Shown one piece after another: positions 7,276-15,155 of a stretch of 64,000 nucleotides of DNA. Position numbers and translations under genes: made by a program. A model generated the notes under the pieces. The model saw only the letters and a list, made by a program, of their open reading frames with translations, ran no database searches and was not told where the DNA came from. The stretch lies in assembly GCA_020635695.1 (NCBI GenBank), contig JACJZH010000010.1, positions 1 through 64,000 on the forward strand, given 5' to 3'. The DNA is from Flavobacteriales bacterium. Its GTDB lineage: Bacteria; Bacteroidota; Bacteroidia; Flavobacteriales_F; PHOS-HE28. Every line of letters begins with the position of its first letter. Positions within the stretch are counted from its first letter, which is position 1.

Positions 7276-8649
7276 CTATTTCCCGATACAGAACCGGCTG
7301 AAGATGCTGCCCAGCAGGTCGTCCGTGGTGATGCGGCCGGTGATCTCGCCCAGGTGGTGCTGGGCCCGGCGCAGGTCGATGGCCAGCAGCTCGCCGCTCA
7401 CGCCACCGTCCAGCGCGGCGCGGGCATCGGTGAGGGCCTCCACGGTGCGGCGCAGCGCCTCCACATGCCGCGCGTTGGTCACCACCACGCCGCCCTCGCC
7501 GCTCTGCAGCGCGTTCACATGCTTCAGGAACTCCTCCTTCAGCCGGTCCAGCCCGGTGCCGTCGCGCGCGCTGATGCCGATGACCTGCTTCGCCTGCGAG
7601 GCTCCCGGGATGTCGCACTTGTTCAGTACGGGCACCACCAGCGGGGCGGGCAGGCCCTCGGGACGGTCCTTCGCCAGCCGTTCGGTGAGCAGCCGGGCCT
7701 CGGTGAGCAGGCCGCCCTCGCTCAGGGTGCCGGCATCGCCCAGCAGCACCACGATGCTCGCCTCGCCGGCCTTGCGGTAGCTGCGCGCGATGCCCATCCG
7801 TTCCACGGTGTCGCCCGTTTCGCGCAGCCCGGCGGTGTCGATGAAGCGGAAGAGCACGCCCTCCAGCGTGATGGCCTCCTCCACGGTGTCGCGCGTGGTG
7901 CCGGGGATGTCGCTCACCAGGGCGCGGTCGTCCTGCAGCAGGGCGTTCAGCAGGGTGCTCTTGCCCGCGTTGGGCGCGCCCACGATGGCCACGGGGATGC
8001 CCTGGCGCACGGCGTTGCCGAAGCGGAAGCTGGCGATCAGCTCGGTGCAGACCGCGTTCACCTCGTCCATCAGGGTGCGCAGCTGTCCGCGGTCGGCGAA
8101 CTCCACGTCCTCCTCGCTGAAGTCGAGCTCCAGCTCCACCAGCGCGCACAGGTCGATGAGCTGCTGGCGCAGCGCCTCGATGCGGCGGCCGAAGCCCCCG
8201 CGCAGTTGCTGCAGGGCCAAGCGGTGCTGGGCGGCGCTCTGGCTGGCGATCAGGTCGGCCACGGCCTCGGCCTGGCTCAGGTCCAGCTTGCGGTTCAGAA
8301 AGGCCCGCTGGGTGAACTCGCCGGGCAGGGCCAGCCTTCCCCCGGCCTGCAACAGCGCCTCGATCAGGCGTTGCTGCACGTAGGGGGAGCCGTGTACGCC
8401 GAGTTCCACGACGTCCTCGCCGGTGTAGCTGGCCGGGGCGCGGAACACGGTGGCCAGCCCTTCGTCGATCACGCCTTCGCTGTCGCGGAATTCCACCAGG
8501 GTGGCCAGCCGGGGGGCGGGGTCGCGGTCCATCTTCGCCGCCACGCTGCGCAGGAGCAGCACGGCGTCCGGCCCGGAGATGCGCACCAGACCGATGGCTC
8601 CCGTGCCCGGCGGGGTGCTGAGGGCGACAATGGTGTCCTGCTCGGTCAT
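7276..8649 (-). CDS. mnmE: tRNA uridine-5-carboxymethylaminomethyl modification GTPase MnmE
   Basis: 457 residues, full family length. The N-terminal tetrahydrofolate-binding domain starts IVALSTPPGTGAIGLVRISG. The embedded G domain has GAPNAGKST (G1), GTTRDTVEE (G2), DTAGLRET (G3) and NKCD (G4). The C-terminus ends with the catalytic CIGK motif. With MnmG it modifies U34 of several tRNAs. It is transcribed divergently from ndh out of a palindromic promoter 8 nt before its start codon. Confidence 0.97.
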   Translation of the reverse strand: MTEQDTIVALSTPPGTGAIGLVRISGPDAVLLLRSVAAKMDRDPAPRLATLVEFRDSEGVIDEGLATVFRAPASYTGEDVVELGVHGSPYVQQRLIEALLQAGGRLALPGEFTQRAFLNRKLDLSQAEAVADLIASQSAAQHRLALQQLRGGFGRRIEALRQQLIDLCALVELELDFSEEDVEFADRGQLRTLMDEVNAVCTELIASFRFGNAVRQGIPVAIVGAPNAGKSTLLNALLQDDRALVSDIPGTTRDTVEEAITLEGVLFRFIDTAGLRETGDTVERMGIARSYRKAGEASIVVLLGDAGTLSEGGLLTEARLLTERLAKDRPEGLPAPLVVPVLNKCDIPGASQAKQVIGISARDGTGLDRLKEEFLKHVNALQSGEGGVVVTNARHVEALRRTVEALTDARAALDGGVSGELLAIDLRRAQHHLGEITGRITTDDLLGSIFSRFCIGK

Positions 8650-8656
8650 GATCCCC

Positions 8657-8676
8657 GCGAAATTCCGGAATTTCGC
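8657..8676. promoter_or_regulatory. Perfect 20-bp palindrome forming two back-to-back -7 boxes
   Basis: The palindrome has arms GCGAAATTCC and GGAATTTCGC. It contains GAATTTCG on the plus strand (8668-8675) and the same box on the minus strand (8665-8658). Each matches TAnnTTTG except at the first base and one T/C. The minus box is 8 nt from the mnmE ATG; the plus box is 18 nt from the ndh TTG. Each promoter's upstream element would lie inside the other's transcript. Confidence 0.5.
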
Positions 8677-8693
8677 ACCGTCCCCCGGTCATT

Positions 8694-10010
8694 TTGCCTT
8701 CCCGCGCCAAGCTCCACTACGACAACCTGCCCCATCCCAAGGTGGTCGTGGTGGGTGGCGGCTTCGCCGGACTGGAGCTGGTGCAGGGCCTCAGCGGGCA
8801 GCCGTACAAGGTGCTGCTGCTGGACCGGCAGAACCACCACTGCTTCCAGCCGCTGCTGTACCAGGTGGCCACGGCCAGCCTGAGCGCGGACAGCATCGCG
8901 CACCCCTTCCGGCGCACGGTGGGGCCCATGTCCAACGTGGCCTTCCGCATGGCGAACGTGACCGCGGTGGACGCGGACAAGAAGCTCGTGTACACCGACC
9001 ACGGTGCCTTCGAGTACGACATCCTGATCCTGGCCACGGGCTCGCGCACCAACTTCTTCGGCATGCGCGACCTGGAGGCCACGGCCATGCAGCTGAAGAA
9101 CATCAGCCAGGCGCTGGACATCCGCAGCGACTTCCTGCAGGACTTCGAGGCCGCGCTCTACCTGCACGACGAGGCGGAGAAGCGCAGCTACCTGAACTTC
9201 GTGATCGTGGGCGCGGGCCCCACCGGGGTGGAACTGGCCGGTGCCCTGGCGGAGATCAAGCGCACCGTGCTGAAGCGGGAGTACCGCGAGATGGAGAGCG
9301 AGTGGATGCGGATCGTGCTGATCGACGGCAACGACCGCGTGCTGCAGCATTTTTCGGAGGAAAGCAGTGCCGACGCCTACCGCTACCTGAGGGAGCTGGG
9401 GGTGGAGGTGATGCTGAACACCCGGGTGACCGGCTGCGATGACGACCGGCTGATGCTCGGCGACGGCACCACCATCGACACCCACACGGTGATCTGGGCC
9501 GCCGGCGTGATCGGCGCCGCCGTTCCGGGCCTGGAAGGCGCGATGAACGAGCGGAGCGGCCGGTACAACTGTGACGAACACGGCCGCGTGGGAGGCCTGG
9601 ACGGCATCTACGCCGTGGGCGATGTGGCCAGCTACGCAGGAGATCCCGAGTGGCCGAAGGGGCACCCGCAGGTGGCCACCGTGGCCATCCAGCAGGCGCA
9701 GCACCTGGTGGCCCACCTGAAGGCGCGGGCGAACGGCGGCAGGGAGAAGCCCTTCCGCTACCGGAACAAGGGCTCCATGGCCACCATCGGCCGGCGCCGG
9801 GCGGTGGTGGACCTGGGCAAGCGGCAGTTCGGCGGCACCTTCGCGTGGCTGCTCTGGATGTTCGTGCACGTGATGCAGCTGGTGAGCTTCCGGAACCGCT
9901 TCATGGTGCTGATGAACTGGGCCTGGAAGTACATGAGCTGGAGGAACACCATCCGCCTGATCATCCGCCCTTACGTGCGGCGCAGCAACACCGACACCGC
10001 CGGGGCATGA
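8694..10010 (+). CDS. ndh: Type II (non-proton-pumping) NADH:quinone oxidoreductase
   Basis: 438 residues. Two Rossmann dinucleotide sites are visible: VVVVGGGFAGLELV near the N-terminus for FAD and FVIVGAGPTGVELAG for NADH. The family signature ILATGSRTNFFGM and a C-terminal amphipathic/membrane segment (WLLWMFVHVMQLVSF) fit NDH-2. It passes electrons from NADH to quinone at the inner face of the membrane. The start is a TTG; no ATG or upstream alternative fits before the FAD motif. Its stop overlaps the start of the MFS gene (ATGA). Confidence 0.92.
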   Translation: MPSRAKLHYDNLPHPKVVVVGGGFAGLELVQGLSGQPYKVLLLDRQNHHCFQPLLYQVATASLSADSIAHPFRRTVGPMSNVAFRMANVTAVDADKKLVYTDHGAFEYDILILATGSRTNFFGMRDLEATAMQLKNISQALDIRSDFLQDFEAALYLHDEAEKRSYLNFVIVGAGPTGVELAGALAEIKRTVLKREYREMESEWMRIVLIDGNDRVLQHFSEESSADAYRYLRELGVEVMLNTRVTGCDDDRLMLGDGTTIDTHTVIWAAGVIGAAVPGLEGAMNERSGRYNCDEHGRVGGLDGIYAVGDVASYAGDPEWPKGHPQVATVAIQQAQHLVAHLKARANGGREKPFRYRNKGSMATIGRRRAVVDLGKRQFGGTFAWLLWMFVHVMQLVSFRNRFMVLMNWAWKYMSWRNTIRLIIRPYVRRSNTDTAGA

Positions 10011-11233
10011 GCACGCCACGCAGCGGCCGCTCGATGTCGCTGGTCCTCTTCCTCACGGTCTTCATCGACCTGCTGGGCTTCGGGCTGGTGATCCCCATCC
10101 TGCCCAACTACATCCGTGACCTGATGGGCAGCGAGGTGTGGGTGGGCTTCGCCATCGCGCTCTTCAGCATCATGCAGTTCCTGAGCACGCCCTTCCTGGG
10201 CGGCCTCAGCGACCGCATCGGCCGGCGGCCCGTGCTGCTGATCACGCTGGTGGCCAACTCGTTGGGCTACCTGCTGCTGGGCTTCTCGGAGGGCATCGTG
10301 CTGCTGTTCATCGCGCGCATGATCAGCGGCATGGCCTCGGGCAACATCTCCGTGGCGCAGGCCTACCTGATCGACGTGACGCCTCCCGAGCGCCGGAGCG
10401 GGGCCCTGGGGCTGATCGGCGCGGCCTTCGGGCTCGGCTTCATCTTCGGTCCGCCGGCAGGTGGACTGATCATGGGCTACTTCGGGTTCGCCTACGTGGG
10501 CTGGTTCGCGGCCTGCCTGTGCCTGCTGAACTTCCTGCTGGCCTACTTCATCCTGAAGGAATCCATCCCGCAGAAGACGCCCGATGCGCCGCTGAAGCTG
10601 ATCCCGGTGTCCGACTACCGCGAGGCCTTCAAGGACCGGCTGGTGCTGCGGATCTTCCTGATCAACTTCCTGTACGTGGGCGCCTTCTTCCTGTTCCAGG
10701 TGTGCTCCACGCTGTTCTGGGAGGAGCATTTCGGGCTGAACGAACAGCAGCGCGGCTACGCCTTCGCCTTCCTGGGCATCAGCACGGCCGTGGTGCAGGG
10801 GCTGCTGATCCGCCGCCTGAGCGCCCGCTTCGGCGATGAGCGCCTGCTGATCGCCGGCAACATCGGCATGGCGGTGATCCTGCTGGGCCTGGGCCTGGTT
10901 CCTCCGGGCCTGTTCCTGCTGCTGGAGCTGCCGCTGATCGCCCTGATGGCCATCGTGAACGGACCGGTGGGGCCGAGCTCGCTGGCGCTGCTGAGCCGGG
11001 AGACCGACCCGCGCAAACAGGGCAAGGTGGTGGGGCTGTACCAGAGCTTCGGCTCGCTGGCGCGGGTGGTGGGGCCCATCGTGGGCACCTCCCTCTACGC
11101 CACGCACTACCTGATCCCCTTCTTCACGGCCAGCGTGCTGCTGCTGCTGAACGCCCGCTGGGCCTTTGGCCTGGTGCGGGACATCAAGGCCCGCCATGCC
11201 AACGAGGTTGGTCAGCCGGGCGGCGGGACCTAA
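10007..11233 (+). CDS. Major facilitator superfamily transporter, TetA-like
   Basis: 408 residues with about 12 hydrophobic helices. The MFS motif GGLSDRIGRRPVL follows helix 2, and FIDLLGFGLVIPILPNYI is typical of the TCR/TetA drug:proton antiporter branch. The ATG at 10007 overlaps the ndh stop. Efflux of a drug or metabolite is likely, but the substrate cannot be predicted; similarity to TetA does not by itself mean tetracycline resistance. Confidence 0.88.
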   Translation: MSTPRSGRSMSLVLFLTVFIDLLGFGLVIPILPNYIRDLMGSEVWVGFAIALFSIMQFLSTPFLGGLSDRIGRRPVLLITLVANSLGYLLLGFSEGIVLLFIARMISGMASGNISVAQAYLIDVTPPERRSGALGLIGAAFGLGFIFGPPAGGLIMGYFGFAYVGWFAACLCLLNFLLAYFILKESIPQKTPDAPLKLIPVSDYREAFKDRLVLRIFLINFLYVGAFFLFQVCSTLFWEEHFGLNEQQRGYAFAFLGISTAVVQGLLIRRLSARFGDERLLIAGNIGMAVILLGLGLVPPGLFLLLELPLIALMAIVNGPVGPSSLALLSRETDPRKQGKVVGLYQSFGSLARVVGPIVGTSLYATHYLIPFFTASVLLLLNARWAFGLVRDIKARHANEVGQPGGGT

Positions 11234-11238
11234 TTTCG
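11231..11238 (+). promoter_or_regulatory. -7 box TAATTTCG upstream of sucD
   Basis: Overlaps the TAA stop of the MFS gene and lies 49 nt before the sucD ATG. The same 8-mer precedes fabI and the lipoprotein gene at 54397. Confidence 0.5.
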
Positions 11239-11287
11239 CGGCCGTTCAAACGGGCACCCCGGGTGCCGACACACCGACCCAACGACC

Positions 11288-12157
11288 ATGAGCGTACTCG
11301 TCAACAAGGATTCCAAGGTGATCGTGCAGGGCTTCACCGGCAGCGAAGGCACCTTCCACGCCCAGCAGATGATCGAGTACGGCACCAACGTGGTGGGCGG
11401 TGTCACCCCCGGCAAGGGCGGGCAGAAGCACCTGGACAAGCCCGTGTTCGACACGGTGAGCGAGGCCGTGCAGGCCACCGGCGCCGACGTCAGCATCATC
11501 TTCGTGCCGCCCGCCTTCGCCGCGGACGCCATCATGGAGGCCGCCGAGGCCGGCATCAAGGTCATCGTGGCCATCACCGAGGGCATTCCCGTGAAGGACA
11601 TGGTGGCCGCCAGGGAGTACCTGCGCGGCAAGGACTGCACGCTGATCGGCCCCAACTGCCCCGGCGTGATCACCGCCGACGAATGCAAGGTGGGCATCAT
11701 GCCCGGCTTCGTGTTCAAGAAGGGGAAGGTGGGCATCGTGTCGAAGTCCGGCACCCTCACCTACGAGGCCGCCGACCAGGTCGTGAAGGCCGGTCTGGGC
11801 ATCACCACGGCCATCGGCATCGGGGGCGACCCCATCATCGGCACCACCACGCTGGAGGCGGTGCAGCTCTTCGCCAACGACCCGGCCACCGAGGCCATCG
11901 TGATGATCGGTGAGATCGGCGGCGACCTGGAGGTGAAGGCCGCGCAGTGGATCAAGGCCAACTGCAAGAAGCCCGTCGTGGGCTTCATTGCCGGAGAGAC
12001 CGCCCCGAAGGGCCGCACCATGGGCCATGCGGGCGCCATCGTGAGCGGCGCCGACGAGAGCGCGGCCGCCAAGAAGGCCGTGATGCGCGAATGCGGCATC
12101 CACGTGGTGGAAAGCCCCGCCACCATCGGCGCCAAGGTGAAGGAGGTGCTCGGCTGA
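11288..12157 (+). CDS. sucD: Succinyl-CoA ligase alpha subunit
   Basis: 289 residues, standard length. The N-terminal CoA-binding Rossmann domain has VIVQGFTGSEGTFHA and VGGVTPGKGGQ. The GPNCPGVI segment and the active-site His in GRTMGHAGAIV (phosphohistidine) are present. It pairs with SucC to make ATP/GTP from succinyl-CoA in the TCA cycle. The beta subunit gene is not adjacent, which is common in Bacteroidota. Confidence 0.96.
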   Translation: MSVLVNKDSKVIVQGFTGSEGTFHAQQMIEYGTNVVGGVTPGKGGQKHLDKPVFDTVSEAVQATGADVSIIFVPPAFAADAIMEAAEAGIKVIVAITEGIPVKDMVAAREYLRGKDCTLIGPNCPGVITADECKVGIMPGFVFKKGKVGIVSKSGTLTYEAADQVVKAGLGITTAIGIGGDPIIGTTTLEAVQLFANDPATEAIVMIGEIGGDLEVKAAQWIKANCKKPVVGFIAGETAPKGRTMGHAGAIVSGADESAAAKKAVMRECGIHVVESPATIGAKVKEVLG

Positions 12158-12191
12158 GGTTACCGCGCGCTCGCGGACAGACCCGGCAGTA

Positions 12192-12389
12192 TCACTGCTT
12201 GTCCCGTTCCTTCTGCTTTGCCTGCTTCAGGCTGTCGATGCGGTCCTGATCGGGGGCGTTGTGCCTGGGCGCCTCCCTCCGGGCATCGGAACCGTTGCCA
12301 TCGCTGCCCGCGTTGATCTGCTCTTTCGGACCACAGCAGCTGAACACCAGCATCAAGGCTGCTGCACTAATGAACGACCAGGTCTTCAT
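12192..12389 (-). CDS. Small hypothetical lipoprotein
   Basis: 65 residues. It starts with a lipoprotein signal peptide (ISAAALMLVFSCC, lipobox Cys at about 18-19) followed by a highly charged, low-complexity tail rich in Asp, Arg, Lys and Gln. Its start overlaps the end of the T9SS gene by 23 nt, so it may be translated as its downstream partner. No family recognised. Confidence is moderate because of its size, but the signal peptide makes chance unlikely. Confidence 0.6.
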   Translation of the reverse strand: MKTWSFISAAALMLVFSCCGPKEQINAGSDGNGSDARREAPRHNAPDQDRIDSLKQAKQKERDKQ

Positions 12390-14265
12390 GGGCGATGGTT
12401 CTTCCGTTGGCGGTGATGGTAAGTACGTAGATGCCTGAGGCGAGCTGCTCCCGGTTGAAGGTGAGGCGGTGCAGGCCCATGGCGGGCGTGTCCCGATAAA
12501 GCACCTTCACCAGCGCCCCGCGTACGTCATGGATGGCCACGGTGTGTTCCGTGCGCTCGCTCACCGTGAACTCCAGGGTGAACAGGTCCGCGATAGGTAC
12601 CGGATACACCGATACGCTCTGAGCGTCTGCCATCGGTGCTGCGATACCCACGGAGCTACCGCCCACCTGGGCGATCCAGGTCTTCCAGGTGTTGTTCATG
12701 ATGCCGCTCACATTGGCTCCATAACAACCGGCCAACCATACGTCCGGTGAGCTGGCGTTATGCCTCCGCGCCATGCCCGTATAGTCCCCCCAACGCTCGG
12801 TGCCATTGATGAAGTTCACGAAGGTCTCCCCGTTCTTGACCAGGGTGCTGGTGCTCCAGGTCATGTTCGCATCGCAATTCACCACGCGCAGTTGCGGATA
12901 GATGGATTGGGAGCTCTGTAGAAAGGCGATCATCACCGACGGATCACTGGCGCTGGTCGCATAGGAGGACATGGCAGGATAGGAGACATCGCTCACACCC
13001 ACCTCCCCGAAAGTGCTTTGTTGTACTGTCAGGTCGTTCACGTTGATGCGCTTGTACAGGATGCCGTTCCAGGTTCCGCCCACATCACCGTGATGTACCA
13101 CATGCAGGAGATTTCCGAGGTAGAACGCACCCAGCACGCGGCAATCCCCGTTGTCCAGCTGGTCCCCATTGCCCTGCATCACGGCGTTCGCCGCTGGGCT
13201 GTAATTAGCCACGTTCACCACGTAATCGTCGATCTGGGGCGAGCCTGTGAGGTCGTCGGTCAGATCGTACAACCGAACACTGCCCGCACCGCCGGCAGAA
13301 CTGGACACCAGGATGATGCCCGGACCATAATTGCCTTGCTGGCCGTAGCTGGCAGGGACGATCGTGAATGCCCCGAAGGGACTGTTCGTAAAGCCCGTCC
13401 AGTATACCCAGTTCAGGCCCTGGCCTGCATAGCCCTGAGCCTTCTGGATCTGGAACAGGATGGCCTGGTCGAACTGATTGCCGCCGGAAGTGAACAAGTT
13501 GCCGGACACGTACACTTCATTGTTGCTCACACCAATGCTCGGGTAATCGAACCAGGTGTTGTTCATCAGCGGACTTCCCGGCAGGCTGTACGTCCACCAA
13601 CCGCCATTCGGGTCATTCGACTTGGAGAAGCAGAGCAGCAGCAGGGAATTGCTCGCCGTGGACCCGTGCAGCACGGTCATGAAGTAGCGGTCCGAGCCGC
13701 TGTCATACAGCACTTTCGGGTCGTAGATGTTCGCGTTCAGCTGGGGGTTGTTGAAGAAATCCGACCAACCAGAGGAGTACGAGATGTTCCCGGAAGGATC
13801 GGCGTAGATCACGCCATCGTTGTTGGCGCTCACGATCCAGCCACCATTGCTGATGGCCACACTGTTGTCCGGCGGTGTCTGCTGCACGCTCCAGTTGCCC
13901 TCGAAGTTGCTCCCGACCACCGGCGTAATGGCCTTGGGGGCACCCGCGCCAGGAGCCTGACGTGCCTTGGACACCTCCTGTACCTTCTGCTCCCACTTCG
14001 CCTCCTTGATCGCGCGTACCTCGGGAAGGCTATGATCCCTCGCTTCGACGCGGGTGACCTTGTTCTGCCATACAGTTCGGGGCAGCGTATGGTCCACGGT
14101 GCTGAACAAGGTGCTTTCCTGGATCACCGACCGCTGTGCCGCAGGACCGCTGTCGGACCTCAAATGCTGAGGAAGACGTGGTCTTGCATGTTGCGCTCCG
14201 ACGGTACCGGACAAGAAAAGCGCCGAAAGCAGGAGCAGCAGAAAGGGGGAATGGAACCTGGACAT
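12367..14265 (-). CDS. Large secreted protein with T9SS type A sorting domain
   Basis: 632 residues from the ATG at 14265, which starts a clear signal peptide (FLLLLLSALFLSGTVGAQ); the codons before it are on the far side of the promoter box at 14286. The middle 400 residues read like a beta-propeller or exo-alpha-sialidase-like fold with aromatic-rich blades (NNGVIYADPSGNISYSSGWS, WWTYSLPGSPLMNNTWFDYP), with no assigned catalytic residues. The C-terminus is a type A sorting domain (SVYPVPIADLFTLEFT, IHDVRGALVKV, LASGIYVLTI). Confidence 0.82.
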   Translation of the reverse strand: MSRFHSPFLLLLLSALFLSGTVGAQHARPRLPQHLRSDSGPAAQRSVIQESTLFSTVDHTLPRTVWQNKVTRVEARDHSLPEVRAIKEAKWEQKVQEVSKARQAPGAGAPKAITPVVGSNFEGNWSVQQTPPDNSVAISNGGWIVSANNDGVIYADPSGNISYSSGWSDFFNNPQLNANIYDPKVLYDSGSDRYFMTVLHGSTASNSLLLLCFSKSNDPNGGWWTYSLPGSPLMNNTWFDYPSIGVSNNEVYVSGNLFTSGGNQFDQAILFQIQKAQGYAGQGLNWVYWTGFTNSPFGAFTIVPASYGQQGNYGPGIILVSSSAGGAGSVRLYDLTDDLTGSPQIDDYVVNVANYSPAANAVMQGNGDQLDNGDCRVLGAFYLGNLLHVVHHGDVGGTWNGILYKRINVNDLTVQQSTFGEVGVSDVSYPAMSSYATSASDPSVMIAFLQSSQSIYPQLRVVNCDANMTWSTSTLVKNGETFVNFINGTERWGDYTGMARRHNASSPDVWLAGCYGANVSGIMNNTWKTWIAQVGGSSVGIAAPMADAQSVSVYPVPIADLFTLEFTVSERTEHTVAIHDVRGALVKVLYRDTPAMGLHRLTFNREQLASGIYVLTITANGRTIAHEDLVVH

Positions 14266-14285
14266 GGGGCCTGGGACTTGGTCCT

Positions 14286-14293
14286 CAAAACTA
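14286..14293 (-). promoter_or_regulatory. -7 box TAGTTTTG for the T9SS gene
   Basis: Minus strand, full match to TAnnTTTG, 20 nt before the ATG at 14265. Confidence 0.6.
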
Positions 14294-14329
14294 GGAGGAT
14301 CGCCCGTTCGGGTCCATTGTTCCACTTGC

Positions 14330-14337
14330 TACTTTAG
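14330..14337 (+). promoter_or_regulatory. -7 box TACTTTAG, leaderless arrangement for fabG
   Basis: Ends 4 nt before the fabG ATG at 14342; one mismatch to TAnnTTTG. Confidence 0.55.
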
Positions 14338-14341
14338 CGGC

Positions 14342-15088
14342 ATGGGACTTCTTACGGGAAAAACGGCGCTCGTCACGGGTGGCACGCGCGGCATCGGACG
14401 CGGCATCGTGGAACGCTTCGTGGAGGAGGGCGCCGACGTGGCCTTCACCTACGTGAGCAGTCCTGACAAGGCCAATGCGCTGGCGGAGGAACTCGCGAAG
14501 GGCGGTCGCAAGGTGGTGGCCATCCAGAGCGATGCGGGCGACTTCAATGCGGCGCAGGCCGCCGTGGACCAGGCCGTGACCGAATTCGGACGCCTGGACG
14601 TGCTGGTGAACAACGCCGGCATCACCCGCGACCAGCTGCTGATGCGCATGAGCGAGGAGGACTGGGACAACGTGATCGCCACCAACCTCAAGAGCGTCTT
14701 CAACATGACCAAGGCGGTGATGCGCACCATGCTGAAACAGCGGAGCGGCAGCATCATCAACATGAGCAGCGTGGTGGGGGTGAAGGGCAACGCGGGGCAG
14801 AGCAACTACGCCGCCAGCAAGGCCGGCATCATCGGCTTCACCAAGAGCGTGGCGCTGGAGCTTGGCAGCCGCAACATCCGCAGCAACTCGATCGCACCGG
14901 GCTTCATCGAGACCGAGATGACCGGTGCGCTGGACGAGAAGGTGGTGGAGGAGTGGCGCCAGGCCATTCCCCTGAAGCGCGGCGGCACTCCGACCGATGT
15001 GGCCAATGCCTGCGTGTTCCTGGGCTCCGACCTCAGCGCCTACATCACCGGCCAGACCCTGCACGTCTGCGGGGGCATGCTCACCTGA
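14342..15088 (+). CDS. fabG: 3-oxoacyl-ACP reductase FabG
   Basis: 248 residues of the short-chain dehydrogenase family. The cofactor motif TGGTRGIGRGI, NNAG, the catalytic Ser in INMSSVVG and YAASK (Tyr and Lys) are all present, along with GFIETEMT. It reduces 3-oxoacyl-ACP with NADPH in fatty acid elongation. The start is the ATG at 14342, just after the promoter box. Other SDR substrates are possible, but the residue pattern fits FabG well. Confidence 0.93.
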   Translation: MGLLTGKTALVTGGTRGIGRGIVERFVEEGADVAFTYVSSPDKANALAEELAKGGRKVVAIQSDAGDFNAAQAAVDQAVTEFGRLDVLVNNAGITRDQLLMRMSEEDWDNVIATNLKSVFNMTKAVMRTMLKQRSGSIINMSSVVGVKGNAGQSNYAASKAGIIGFTKSVALELGSRNIRSNSIAPGFIETEMTGALDEKVVEEWRQAIPLKRGGTPTDVANACVFLGSDLSAYITGQTLHVCGGMLT

Positions 15089-15139
15089 GCCTCCTGCTGA
15101 ACGGCTGAATGGTCGGTCGGCACCCGTGCCGGCTATGCC

Positions 15140-15147
15140 GACCTTTG
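15140..15147 (+). promoter_or_regulatory. -7-like box GACCTTTG
   Basis: One mismatch to TAnnTTTG; 8 nt before the ATG chosen for the VWA-type protein at 15156. Confidence 0.45.
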
Positions 15148-15155
15148 TCCCCCCG

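Noticed and set aside
10007..11233. MFS gene as a tetracycline resistance determinant
   Set aside because: The TetA-like motif is shared by many transporters of other substrates. It is coupled to ndh and there is no tetR-type repressor.
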